From positions 79,143 to 143,142 of the IMG/VR virus record IMGVR_UViG_3300031566_000001: 64,000 bases of DNA, one strand, 5' to 3'. Position numbers and translations under genes: made by a program. Below are positions 34,634 to 41,860 of this stretch, in pieces. This DNA comes from a virus. Position 1 is the stretch's first letter. Each line of letters begins with the position of its first letter. The notes beneath the pieces were generated by a model. The model ran no database searches and had not been told where the DNA came from. It worked only from the letters and a program-made list of their open reading frames with translations.

Positions 34634-35333
34634 CAAACGGCTGTTCTTCGTGATCGGTCCACCCCGGTCCGGCACGACCATCGTGGCCAGAGTATTCAAC
34701 TCCTTAGAAGATGGGTTCTGCTTAGGGGAGCCGCACTGGATTCACGAGGCTGAGGGCGGCAAGGCTGACGGGCAGGCCTACGGCAAGGTCGAACGGTGGC
34801 ACAAGCCCGTGGATGATTACCGGCTCATCATGCAGGCCAATGTGATACCGATCCTGGAGCGGGGTCCTTTCAAGGTTGGAGGCTACAAGGAGACTTACCA
34901 GCACTTCCGGCATACCTGCGAGCCTTTGCTGGAGGCTCACATGCCCTTGGTAGACTTCTTCATCGTGGTGCTTCGGGACCCCCGACTGGTGCTATCCTCG
35001 CTGCGGGCGCTGGGCTGGGACAATGTGCGAGTGAGAGACATCAATCAAGACTACGAGCGCATGAGTGAGCTGGCGCAGGATGAGCGGGCGGTCGTGGTGG
35101 TCTTGGAGGACTTCGTGAAGGACCCCCTGGGATACCTGAATGCGTGGCTGCCCTTTCAGATCGAGGGGCCTTTGGAACTGAAGCCCACGGGTCACAGGTA
35201 CGGTGACACGGTTGCCAATAAGGGTGATACTGTGGACCCCGAGGCGCCGGGCCGGAGAGTTATGGACCTCAGCGACAAGTGGGTGCGGGGTTTGGCCCCG
35301 GCCATGGGGGTGTGGGAACGATGGAAGAGCTAA
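34614..35333 (+). CDS. Sulfotransferase
   Basis: 239 aa. Clear PAPS-binding N-terminus RLFFVIGPPRSGTTIVARVFNSL, the 5'-phosphosulfate loop, followed by KVGGYKETYQHFRHTCEPLL and the 3'-phosphate motif VVLRDPRLVLSSLRALG (R-D-P-R-x-x-x-x-S). The C-terminal part is short. It likely sulfates a sugar or other polar acceptor using host PAPS. ATG lies inside the previous gene, preceded by a run of eight G residues. Moderately high confidence in the family. Confidence 0.7.
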   Translation: MRTNLSDKRLFFVIGPPRSGTTIVARVFNSLEDGFCLGEPHWIHEAEGGKADGQAYGKVERWHKPVDDYRLIMQANVIPILERGPFKVGGYKETYQHFRHTCEPLLEAHMPLVDFFIVVLRDPRLVLSSLRALGWDNVRVRDINQDYERMSELAQDERAVVVVLEDFVKDPLGYLNAWLPFQIEGPLELKPTGHRYGDTVANKGDTVDPEAPGRRVMDLSDKWVRGLAPAMGVWERWKS

Positions 35334-36139
35334 GGGCCTTGATGGGACGGTACACTGTGGAGAACCTGGACCCTTTTGAGGCATCTGACGGGATGGAGGC
35401 CAAGCGGTTCCAGGAGCGCATCGAGTCCCTGCCGGGCACGGTGTACGGTGATGACCCCAATCAGCGCCCGTTTGATAACGTGTTCACCTGGGGGCACGAC
35501 CATGATTTCGGGACCTTCCAGATGAAGGGCCAGATGGGAGATCGGCACATCCGGGTGGTCAAGGCGTTCCTGGATATGGGGGTGGAGTTCAAGGGCCGTG
35601 TGCTGGACGTGGGCTGCTGGACTGGTGGCACATCGCTCCTACTGGCGGCGATGGGGTGCGAAGTCACCGCTGTTGAAGAGGCTCTTCATTATGCTGGGGT
35701 CATGAACTTTTTGGCGCAGGCCTTTGGCCTTGGGAGTCAACTGGAGGTCATTCATTGGTCCCTTTACGACCTTCCGGGCTTTTGTGAGCCGGTGGACATG
35801 GTGGGGAGGTTTGACCTGGTTTTGTGCGCGGGCGTCCTGTACCATGTGACTGATCCTGTACGTGCTCTACGCATCATGTTTGAGCGTTTGGCAGACGGCG
35901 GGACGTTGTTGCTGGAGACCGCGATCTCTGAGGTTACGGGCAAGCATTTGGTCTACTGCGGCCCGCAAGAGCCGGGTTACCGATGGCTCCTACCTACGGT
36001 GGAGGTGTTGTACTGCATGTTGGTGGACGTGGGTTTCAAGGACATTCAACACGAACTGCACGCTGACGGCAGCCGGGCTACGGTAGTCGCTAAAAGGAAG
36101 GAACACGTGAGTATGATGATGGCGGGGGTATCGAGGTGA
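35321..36139 (+). CDS. Class I SAM-dependent methyltransferase, 272 aa
   Basis: Motif I is GRVLDVGCWTGGTSLLLAAMG (GxGxxG-like with Cys), followed by EVTAVEEALHYAGVM and the motif-IV region FDLVLCAGVLYHVTDPVRAL, then GTLLLETAISEV. This is a standard small-molecule or sugar methyltransferase of the class I Rossmann-like fold. ATG at 35321 overlaps the upstream sulfotransferase stop and has GGGGGTGTGGG upstream. Likely methylates a glycan intermediate; acceptor not predictable. Confidence 0.65.
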   Translation: MEELRALMGRYTVENLDPFEASDGMEAKRFQERIESLPGTVYGDDPNQRPFDNVFTWGHDHDFGTFQMKGQMGDRHIRVVKAFLDMGVEFKGRVLDVGCWTGGTSLLLAAMGCEVTAVEEALHYAGVMNFLAQAFGLGSQLEVIHWSLYDLPGFCEPVDMVGRFDLVLCAGVLYHVTDPVRALRIMFERLADGGTLLLETAISEVTGKHLVYCGPQEPGYRWLLPTVEVLYCMLVDVGFKDIQHELHADGSRATVVAKRKEHVSMMMAGVSR

Positions 36140-36675
36140 CCATAACAGCTTTTGACCTTTCAGATGGGAATGAACCAATGAGTTACGGCGAGATCAACTT
36201 CCTGGTCTCATTGGTCAAGGACCTTACGGCAGAACCGGTCATCGTCAACATCGGGGCCGCGGATGGTGTGTCCACCGTGGCTATGCTGGAGGCCCGCAGG
36301 GATGCCTTCATCTTCTCTGTGGACATCGGCGAGTGCCCCCAGGAGCGGGCCAACGTAGAGGCTGCTGGGCTTGATGTAACCCGCGTGGTGCGACTCTTAG
36401 GGCGCAGTCAGGACGTCGGCAAGCGGTTCCCCTATGAGGCTGATATGGTGCTTGTGGATGGAGGGCATGATTATGAGTCCGTGGGGGGGGATATTGAGGT
36501 CTGGGCTTGGCGCGTGCGACCTAGCGGGGTGCTGGCGTTTCACGACTACATCGAGCCACCCCGGCCTGCGAACAACCCGAGTGAGGCTTTTGAGGCTGTG
36601 AATGATAACCTACCGGACGGGTTTGAGCTGGTCAGCCGTGTGGACAGGCTGATTGCATTCAGGAGGGTGGGGTGA
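36136..36675 (+). CDS. Class I methyltransferase (FkbM/TylF-like), 179 aa
   Basis: GTG start overlapping the previous stop. EPVIVNIGAADGVSTVAMLEARRDAFIFSVDIGEC is the SAM-binding motif region (IGAADG) with the acidic SVDIG of motif II, and ADMVLVDGGHDYESVGGDIEVW and GVLAFHDY follow. The domain is paralogous to the C-terminal half of the fusion at 38858 (shared VNIGAA, SVD, RVLGRSQ). That implies duplication within the island. Probably sugar O-methylation. Confidence 0.6.
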   Translation: MTITAFDLSDGNEPMSYGEINFLVSLVKDLTAEPVIVNIGAADGVSTVAMLEARRDAFIFSVDIGECPQERANVEAAGLDVTRVVRLLGRSQDVGKRFPYEADMVLVDGGHDYESVGGDIEVWAWRVRPSGVLAFHDYIEPPRPANNPSEAFEAVNDNLPDGFELVSRVDRLIAFRRVG

Positions 36676-36923
36676 AGGCCAATCTAGTGTCGCTGGGCCT
36701 CCCAGCTGATGAGGTTCTCAGGCGCGTGAAGAGGCCGAAGCGCACGCGGCGCCTGGGCCTGGACCCTGACTTGCGCGGCTGGATGGGTGGCATTCAGGGC
36801 AAGGTTTTTGAGTGGGTGTATCCCTGGGGGGTGCTGGTGTTCAAACGCCGCCGGGATGAAGGGCATGGTCCGCACTGCTACCGCGTGGTGGAGAAGAGGG
36901 TGAATGATGGCAAGAAGAGATAA
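36672..36923 (+). CDS. Small basic protein, 83 aa
   Basis: GTG start, coupled overlap with the methyltransferase. Rich in Arg and Lys (RRVKRPKRTRRLGLDPDLRGWMGGIQG), with a WVYPWGVLVFKRRR hydrophobic patch and an overlapping next gene. No known family. Could bind nucleic acid or an anionic glycan; only composition supports this. Confidence 0.35.
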   Translation: MKANLVSLGLPADEVLRRVKRPKRTRRLGLDPDLRGWMGGIQGKVFEWVYPWGVLVFKRRRDEGHGPHCYRVVEKRVNDGKKR

Positions 36924-37314
36924 TGGGGAACTGCGGGAGCTGGACGCACAGGTGGCCGAGGAGGTGATGGAAGTTGAACTCTGTCACCATGAGTTGCACG
37001 AGACGAAGCCCGTTTGCAAGTACTGCCACCTTAATGAGGGTTTCTGGCAGCCGAAGTGGGGAAGAATAGAGCCACCGAATCACTATTCCACTGACATGGC
37101 CCATGCCTGGCCGGTTCACAAGATGGCTTGCTCATGGCTCTTCAGTAAGCGTAGGCTCTACTTGGTGGCGCTGCAGGGTGTGGTGTGTGAAAGGCTACGT
37201 AAAGAGGGCGAGCTAAGGGTAAAGGGCAAGGTGGCATGGCCCGATGTGCTGGTTTTCTTGGGGCCGATAGACATCTGCAATGCGGCCCTGGAGGTGGTGC
37301 GAGATGTCCCTTGA
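36904..37314 (+). CDS. Phage ABA sandwich-type protein with zinc-finger-like start
   Basis: 136 aa. The core PNHYSTDMAHAWPVHKMACSWLF matches the conserved start of the phage ABA sandwich family (HYSTD...AW.V...), commonly found in phage replication and accessory regions with unknown role. Before it, a CHHEL...CKYCH pair of cysteine/histidine clusters (about 27-42) might bind zinc. It overlaps both neighbours, so it is coupled within the island operon, and its presence here rather than near replication genes is unexpected. Confidence 0.5.
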   Translation: MMARRDNGELRELDAQVAEEVMEVELCHHELHETKPVCKYCHLNEGFWQPKWGRIEPPNHYSTDMAHAWPVHKMACSWLFSKRRLYLVALQGVVCERLRKEGELRVKGKVAWPDVLVFLGPIDICNAALEVVRDVP

Positions 37315-37831
37315 CCCTATGACTACCGGCCCTGCATACCAGGGTTGGGCGGTGGACTTCCTGAACCCGCGGATTGAAAAGCACTTCCGTGCCTTCGAGT
37401 GGGGTAGCGGTTGGAGCACTATCTGGCTGGCTGCGCGGTGTGCCAGCGTGGTCAGCGTAGAGCATGACCGAGAATGGTTTCAGGACGCGGAGTCCAACAT
37501 GCGGCGGTATGGGGTGGGGGAGAACGTGAGCCTGCTGCACATACCCAAGGACCGAGGCGCGTCGGAGTACGCGTACTATGCCGACGTCATCCTGGGCTAT
37601 CCCGATGAGCACTTTCACATCATCTGCGTGGACGGACGCAACCGGGCAGGGTGTATCCGGAACGCCATGGTGAAGCTGGTGAGGCCCGGCGGGATGATGG
37701 TGGTGGATGACTACCCCAGGGCGCAGTACCAGGAGGCTTTGCAGCTGATGGACAGTTGGAGCCGTAACCTGGTCTATCGGGGCACCGAGACCATGGCCAC
37801 GGGCGTGTGGTTCAGACCGACGGAGGGGTGA
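37304..37831 (+). CDS. Class I methyltransferase-like protein, 175 aa
   Basis: ATG at 37304 overlaps the preceding gene. AFEWGSGWSTIWLAARCASVVSVEHDREWFQDAESNM is the SAM-binding motif region with EWGSG and the acidic VEHD of motif II. FHIICVDGRNRAGCIRNAMVKLVRPGGMMVVDDYPR supplies motifs IV-VI. Small TylF/MT24-like methyltransferases of this size modify sugars or antibiotics. Third methyltransferase of the island. Confidence 0.6.
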   Translation: MSLDPMTTGPAYQGWAVDFLNPRIEKHFRAFEWGSGWSTIWLAARCASVVSVEHDREWFQDAESNMRRYGVGENVSLLHIPKDRGASEYAYYADVILGYPDEHFHIICVDGRNRAGCIRNAMVKLVRPGGMMVVDDYPRAQYQEALQLMDSWSRNLVYRGTETMATGVWFRPTEG

Positions 37832-37832
37832 G

Positions 37833-38591
37833 ATGACCCTTTTCGCTCATACTCACTGTGTAGCGTTTGAGCTGTCTAATACCTGTCCGTATGCCTGGTT
37901 ACACAAGAAGTGCCCTCTACACTTGGAGTTGGCATCGGCCTTTCGACTGAAGGAGACAAAACACCTGCCCGGCAGTGTTGTAAGGGCTGTGCTGGACACT
38001 TTGGGAAAGCACGGGTACAAGAGTACCATCTCCTTTCATCAGTACAATGAGCCGTTAGTTGACCCGCGCCTGTTCGAGTTCATCCGCTACGCCAGGAAGC
38101 AATGCCCGGAGGCCAGGATCATCATTCTGACCAACGGGGTTTTTCTATCGCGGCAACTGGCCCTGGAACTGGAAGAGGCTGGCCTGACGGGCTTGTGGGT
38201 GACGCTTTACGGTGGTCAGGAGGATGAAGGGGCTACATGGGAATGGATGAAACGTGAGATCATACCCATCTTCTCGGAGAGCAATGTCCAGACCTGGGCT
38301 ATGAATGATGGACTGGATGACAGGCTGTGCATTTATGATCGGGAATATCAGACTGACAGGCGCAATTGTTATGCGCCGTTTAGTGCAGTCATTATCACCA
38401 GGGATGCGGAATGGGGATTGTGTTGTATGGATTGGAAGCGCACGGTATCCCTGGGGAGCCTGAGGGAGCATACCCTGGAAGAACTGATGCAGTCCGGTGA
38501 GCCGGAGCGCATCTATGCGGCATTGCAAGGGGGGGATCGGACGGTATTGGACCTGTGCCGCCGCTGCACGTTTACGATAACCCCAAGGTGA
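37833..38591 (+). CDS. Radical-SAM/SPASM-like protein with altered cysteine motif
   Basis: 252 aa. The barrel features are visible: AFELSNTCPYAWLHKKCPL, later STISFHQYNEPLVDPRLFEFIRYARKQCPEARIIILTNGVFL (NEPL and TNG elements of the SAM barrel). The C-terminal end is SPASM-like: NCYAPFSAVIITRDAEWGLCCMDW, then a closing LCRRCTF. But the expected CX3CX2C cluster motif is replaced by C18-x8-C27, with no third cysteine in place. It may use a different cluster arrangement or be inactive. Family assignment from the rest of the barrel is fairly strong. Confidence 0.6.
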   Translation: MTLFAHTHCVAFELSNTCPYAWLHKKCPLHLELASAFRLKETKHLPGSVVRAVLDTLGKHGYKSTISFHQYNEPLVDPRLFEFIRYARKQCPEARIIILTNGVFLSRQLALELEEAGLTGLWVTLYGGQEDEGATWEWMKREIIPIFSESNVQTWAMNDGLDDRLCIYDREYQTDRRNCYAPFSAVIITRDAEWGLCCMDWKRTVSLGSLREHTLEELMQSGEPERIYAALQGGDRTVLDLCRRCTFTITPR

Positions 38592-38593
38592 GA

Positions 38594-38637
38594 CCTTTGC
38601 TGGCAAAAGGTTTGGGTGTGGTATATTTTGTGCAAAA
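38594..38637 (+). promoter_or_regulatory. Paired dyad promoter, locus 5 (A then B)
   Basis: Dyad A CCTTTGCTGGCAAAAG (38594-38609), then exactly 12 bases to TATATT (38622-38627). Dyad B TTTTGTGCAAAA (38626-38637) overlaps the -10 box and is centred 30 bp downstream of A. Here B would block RNA polymerase, unlike loci 2, 4 and 8 where it lies upstream. Confidence 0.65.
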
Positions 38638-38648
38638 GGGAGGACACC

Positions 38649-38858
38649 ATGTTTGAGATTTTTCAGGGCGTTATTCTTAAATCGGATTGCCGACTAATCA
38701 TTGTGTTTCGTGATGAGGGGTCTATGCAGGCTGAGTTGATAACCCTCAATACTCATGGTCTGTTGGTCCATGCTGAAGGGGGCACTATGTATGTGCCTTG
38801 GACCTCAGTCAAGACTGTCGAGCTTCTTGATATTCTCGATGATTCTAGTGGGGAATAG
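38649..38858 (+). CDS. Small unknown protein, 69 aa
   Basis: First gene after the locus 5 promoter; ATG 38649 has AAGGGAGG upstream. Product begins MFEIFQGVILKSDCRLIIVF and is beta-strand-rich with a later MYVPWTSVKTVELLDILDD segment. It resembles small SH3-like or gene-regulatory phage proteins, without a recognised family. Ends in a 1-base overlap with the next gene's GTG. Confidence 0.4.
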   Translation: MFEIFQGVILKSDCRLIIVFRDEGSMQAELITLNTHGLLVHAEGGTMYVPWTSVKTVELLDILDDSSGE

Positions 38859-40060
38859 TGGAGCCAAGGGGCATTCTCTACTTTGCCATAGGTAGTAGGT
38901 ATCTCATGCAGGCACAGAAGGCCGTGGCTCGCGTGCGGGACGTGTGGCCTGGGATGCCGTGCGCTATCTGGACGGAGCGGGTACCTGGTCCGGTGATGCT
39001 ATCCCGTATGGAGGCCTGGCGGCAATCACCCTTCGAGCGCACCCTGGCCCTGGATGCAGACGTGTGGCTGGCGGAGCCGGTGCCGGAGGTCTTTGACTTA
39101 CTGGACCGCTTCGACCTGGCGGCGGCGTATGCCCCCTGGAGAGAGGGTTATCCTGTGAATGTGCCCGATGCCTTCCCGGAGCACAACTGCGGCGTGGTGG
39201 CCTTTCGTAAAGATGTGATCCTACTGGATTTCATGAACGATTGGGAGCGGAGGTTCCGGGAGCGCTACAGGGACATAGAGGAGATCAAGGGTTTCCACAA
39301 TGATCAACCCGCTTTCCGGGAGGCCCTGTACTACTCAAGGGTGCGTGTCGCTACCCTGCCAGCGGAGTACAACTGGCGGGGTGTGGGTTATGTTTGGGGG
39401 AAAGTGAAGGTGCTGCACGTCAGGCGCCCGCCCCAGATGGTAGAACGGGAGATCAATGAGCGACTTGGACCAAGGGTGTGTATGAACTGGAAGATTCACT
39501 ATGGAGAGGAGTTCCACCCGTCGATGATGCTGGAGGCGATAGACCTGACTGGCAAGGACTACCATCACGAGCTAGAGGACATAGACACGCTGAAACGGCT
39601 GGCGGGGATGCTGCCCAGGGATGCGGTGGTAGTCAACATCGGGGCTGCGTTTGGTACGAGCGCCCTAGCACTCCTGGAGGCCCGTGAGGACCTGTTCGTG
39701 TTCTCTGTGGATGTGAAGCCCTGTGAGAAGGAGAGGGAACACCTGGCGCAGTCGGGCGTGGACCCGGCGCGGTGCGTGCGGGTGCTGGGTCGCTCTCAGG
39801 AGATAGGGTGGCCGCGTGTGGTGGATATGGTTTTTCTGGATGGTTCCCATGCCCGCAAGGACGTGATAGCGGACATCGAGGCATGGCTGCCCCGAATCAA
39901 GCCAGGGGGCATCGTGGCGGCTGATGACTACGAGAAGGGCTGCACACCTGCGGTGAAGCCTGTGGTGGATGAGGTGCTGATGGGCAAGTATGAGATGATC
40001 CTGCACGTGGGGGATATCGTGGCATTCAGGATACAGGGAGGGGACGATGGCAGAGCGTGA
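38858..40060 (+). CDS. Fusion: GT-A glycosyltransferase plus class I methyltransferase
   Basis: 400 aa. Residues 1-230 are a GT8/GT-A-like transferase: ILYFAIGSRYLMQAQKAVARV, the metal-binding ALDADVWLAEPVPEVFDLL (DxD), VVAFRKDVILLDFMND. From about 235 a methyltransferase domain begins: AVVVNIGAAFGTSALALLEAREDLFVFSVDVKPCE, then VDMVFLDGSHARKDVIADIEAWLPRIKPGGIVAADDY. It is paralogous to the stand-alone gene at 36136. A transferase that adds and then methylates a sugar in one chain would be economical; this is inference. GTG start overlapping the previous stop. Confidence 0.65.
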   Translation: MEPRGILYFAIGSRYLMQAQKAVARVRDVWPGMPCAIWTERVPGPVMLSRMEAWRQSPFERTLALDADVWLAEPVPEVFDLLDRFDLAAAYAPWREGYPVNVPDAFPEHNCGVVAFRKDVILLDFMNDWERRFRERYRDIEEIKGFHNDQPAFREALYYSRVRVATLPAEYNWRGVGYVWGKVKVLHVRRPPQMVEREINERLGPRVCMNWKIHYGEEFHPSMMLEAIDLTGKDYHHELEDIDTLKRLAGMLPRDAVVVNIGAAFGTSALALLEAREDLFVFSVDVKPCEKEREHLAQSGVDPARCVRVLGRSQEIGWPRVVDMVFLDGSHARKDVIADIEAWLPRIKPGGIVAADDYEKGCTPAVKPVVDEVLMGKYEMILHVGDIVAFRIQGGDDGRA

Positions 40061-40238
40061 GTGCCTGGAGTGCGGCTGCGTGCGCGGCGAGTACCTGTGC
40101 CGGGTGGCGGAGCATCTCTGGGGCAGGGTAGAGTCGTTCTACCAGCGCAGCCAGAGGATGGGCTTCGATGAGAAGACCTGGAGCGATTATCAAGGGGCGC
40201 TGGCAGACTACAAGGCGCATTTCGGCAGGGAATCATGA
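40047..40238 (+). CDS. Small protein with CxxC-like cluster, 63 aa
   Basis: Overlaps the end of the fusion gene and the start of the next. MAERECLECGCVRGEYLCRVAEHLW contains a tight CxxCxC...C group that could bind zinc; the rest (SDYQGALADYKAHF) is helical. Unrecognised; kept because its ATG follows GGGGACG and its frame codon use fits. Confidence 0.4.
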   Translation: MAERECLECGCVRGEYLCRVAEHLWGRVESFYQRSQRMGFDEKTWSDYQGALADYKAHFGRES

Positions 40239-41041
40239 ATGAGCAAGACCTCAAGGACGCCTTCGCGGCCCTGGAGCCGATGAGTGACGAGGCCCCGCCC
40301 CGGTACACGTGGGAGCGGCACCGGTGGGAGATGCGCCGCCATGTGCGCCGGGATCCCATTGCGGGGTTCTTGAACTGGCCCACGGTGACGGCTACCATGT
40401 TCGCGGGGGAGACCCCGTTTATCCGTTCTGAGCTGGAGGCCCTGCGGGCGCAGCCTGATTGGGCGATCCCTTGGCGGCCTGCCATCGCGGATAGCGGAAT
40501 AGGCAATGCCCCACGGATGTCCGGCGACACTTCCACGAACGCCAATATGATTCATCAGGCTTTTCACCTGATGATGTGGAACAAGGCCACGCTCAAGGAG
40601 CTGCGGGACCTGGAGACCATCACGGAGTTCGGTGGGGGCTATGGGGCCATGTGCCTGATAGCGTCAAGATTGGGGTTCCGGGGCACCTACCGCATGGTGG
40701 ACTTCCCCGAGATGCGGCTTCTGCAGACCTACTACCTGTCACAGCACGAGCTGGGGTGCACGGTGGAGTTTCGGGAGGTCATCGGCCCACCGCGTTCAGA
40801 CCTGTTGGTGGCTTGTTATTCGCTGAGTGAGGTCCCGCTAGAGGATCGCAAGCCGCTTCTCGGGGACGGGCGCGCTGACCATGCGGCCAATAGCTATCTC
40901 TTTGCCATGCAGGATAAGTGGGATGACGTGGACAATCTGGATTGGGTGAGGCAGTTTACTATGTGGGACAGGGACGACTTGCTGTGGTCCATCTTCCCGA
41001 TGGTGAGGCCGGGGCACTGGTACGCGATGGGCAATGCCTAA
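40235..41041 (+). CDS. Putative sugar O-methyltransferase, 268 aa
   Basis: Carries the putative-sugar-O-methyltransferase signature: ETITEFGGGYGAMCLIASRLGFRGTYRMVDFPEMRLLQTYYLSQH, where FGGGYGAM is the SAM site and DFPEM the acidic motif, and later LLVACYSLSEVPLEDRKPLL. The N-terminal 120 residues (WPTVTATMFAG, IPWRPAIADSGIGNAPRMSG) cover the acceptor site. Starts as ATGA-type overlap with the previous stop. It ends in a repeated DNA element (repeat R1, 41034). Confidence 0.6.
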   Translation: MNEQDLKDAFAALEPMSDEAPPRYTWERHRWEMRRHVRRDPIAGFLNWPTVTATMFAGETPFIRSELEALRAQPDWAIPWRPAIADSGIGNAPRMSGDTSTNANMIHQAFHLMMWNKATLKELRDLETITEFGGGYGAMCLIASRLGFRGTYRMVDFPEMRLLQTYYLSQHELGCTVEFREVIGPPRSDLLVACYSLSEVPLEDRKPLLGDGRADHAANSYLFAMQDKWDDVDNLDWVRQFTMWDRDDLLWSIFPMVRPGHWYAMGNA

Positions 41042-41097
41042 ATGGATCAACGACCTAAATGCACAGGTCATAGAGTGTGATGAAGGTGGAGGATGAG
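41034..41097 (+). repeat. HNH-start repeat R1
   Basis: A 64-base copy resembling the first codons of the HNH gene at 41567. It would encode MPKWINDLNAQVIECDEGGG and then a stop. It overlaps the end of the methyltransferase gene and precedes the small gene at 41106. Two further copies are at 41253 and 41567. Confidence 0.65.
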
Positions 41098-41105
41098 GAG
41101 GAGAA

Positions 41106-41252
41106 ATGAATGAGATAGTTGCGGTGCTCGTGGTGGTCTTGGTGCTGTTCTTTGTAGGGGTGCCCCTGGCGATGGTGCTCATTTCTCTTGGATGGCGCTG
41201 GCTTGACTTCGTAAATAGCAAGCTACATATCGTCAAGGGTCCGTGGGACTAG
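41106..41252 (+). CDS. Small membrane peptide, 48 aa
   Basis: Starts MNEIVAVLVVVLVLFFVGVP; one strong transmembrane helix (about 5-30), then a basic tail with WLDFVNSKLHIVKGPWD. GAGGAGGAGAA precedes the ATG. It lies between HNH-start repeats R1 and R2. Possibly an accessory membrane or superinfection protein; there is no family evidence. Confidence 0.4.
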   Translation: MNEIVAVLVVVLVLFFVGVPLAMVLISLGWRWLDFVNSKLHIVKGPWD

Positions 41253-41317
41253 ATGCCCAAGTGGACTGAGGATCTAAACGCATAGGTCATAGAACGCGAC
41301 GAAGGTGGAGGATGAGG
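41253..41317 (+). repeat. HNH-start repeat R2
   Basis: Second copy of the HNH-start element, with an in-frame TAG within it (MPKWTEDLNA then stop) and the same GAAGGTGGAGGATGAGG ending as R1. It directly precedes the ATG of the gene at 41319, supplying its ribosome-binding site. Confidence 0.6.
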
Positions 41318-41318
41318 G

Positions 41319-41591
41319 ATGACCGAGAATGATGCTAGGTACTGTCTCAAGCTGCTACGAGATGAGTTGCCAGACGGGATAGACAAGGTTCTTGCCGAAG
41401 ACCCCGACGTGGTAGTGCTGGCTAAGGAGTTGATGGAAGAGCATACCCTCATGGACGAAGAGGGAGTTCTGTGGGTGAACTTAGAGCACGGGCTGCTAGA
41501 GGGCATCTTAGAGGTGCAGTTCGGCATTCGCCTGACGCCCGGTGGCTATGAGTGGGTAGGAGGACAATGCCTAAGTGGATCGACGATCTAA
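41319..41591 (+). CDS. Small acidic protein, paralogue of gene at 62581
   Basis: 90 aa. Shares the block AEDPDVVVLAKELMEEHTLMDEEGVLWVNLEHGLLEGILEVQF with the gene at 62581 (same order and spacing), so the two are paralogues 21 kb apart. The C-terminus runs into HNH-start repeat R3 (ends VGGQCLSGSTI), which may not be its original end. Unknown function; perhaps an adaptor or inhibitor. Confidence 0.5.
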   Translation: MTENDARYCLKLLRDELPDGIDKVLAEDPDVVVLAKELMEEHTLMDEEGVLWVNLEHGLLEGILEVQFGIRLTPGGYEWVGGQCLSGSTI

Positions 41592-41621
41592 ACCTAGAGG
41601 TCATAGAACGCGATGAGGAAC
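41567..41621 (+). repeat. HNH-start repeat R3 (inside intact gene)
   Basis: Full-length copy forming the real start of the HNH gene (MPKWIDDLNLEVIERDEE). It shares the GTCATAGAACGCGA core with R2 and is likely the source or best-preserved member of the family R1-R3. Confidence 0.6.
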
Positions 41622-41860
41622 GATGTATCCTCTGTCCTGCGCCAGCGATGTATAAGCCGCACCACATCGTCCCCAGGTCTAGGGGCAAGGGGCGGAGTCC
41701 GAAACTATGGCGCTTAGAGAATATGTGTTGCGTCTGCCCACTACACCATGACAATACCAAGGCACTGCGAATCAGGTTGCTTGAGAGAATGGTTGAGCTT
41801 GGGCATGATATGACTTGGGCCAGAGAATTTGTCGGCGAGATCGCGGGGGTGACATGCTAA
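41567..41860 (+). CDS. HNH endonuclease-like protein
   Basis: 97 aa, start ATG 41567 within repeat R3. After VIERDEERCILCPAPAMYKPHHIVPRSRGKGRSPKLW comes NMCCVCPLHHDNTKALRIRL. The HH of PHHIVPRSRG, the Asn of the middle (LENMC) and the LHHD form the HNH beta-beta-alpha metal site, and the CxxC pairs bind zinc. It overlaps the downstream DNA methyltransferase by 7 bases. Probably a free-standing nicking or homing enzyme, or the nuclease partner of that methylase. Confidence 0.65.
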   Translation: MPKWIDDLNLEVIERDEERCILCPAPAMYKPHHIVPRSRGKGRSPKLWRLENMCCVCPLHHDNTKALRIRLLERMVELGHDMTWAREFVGEIAGVTC

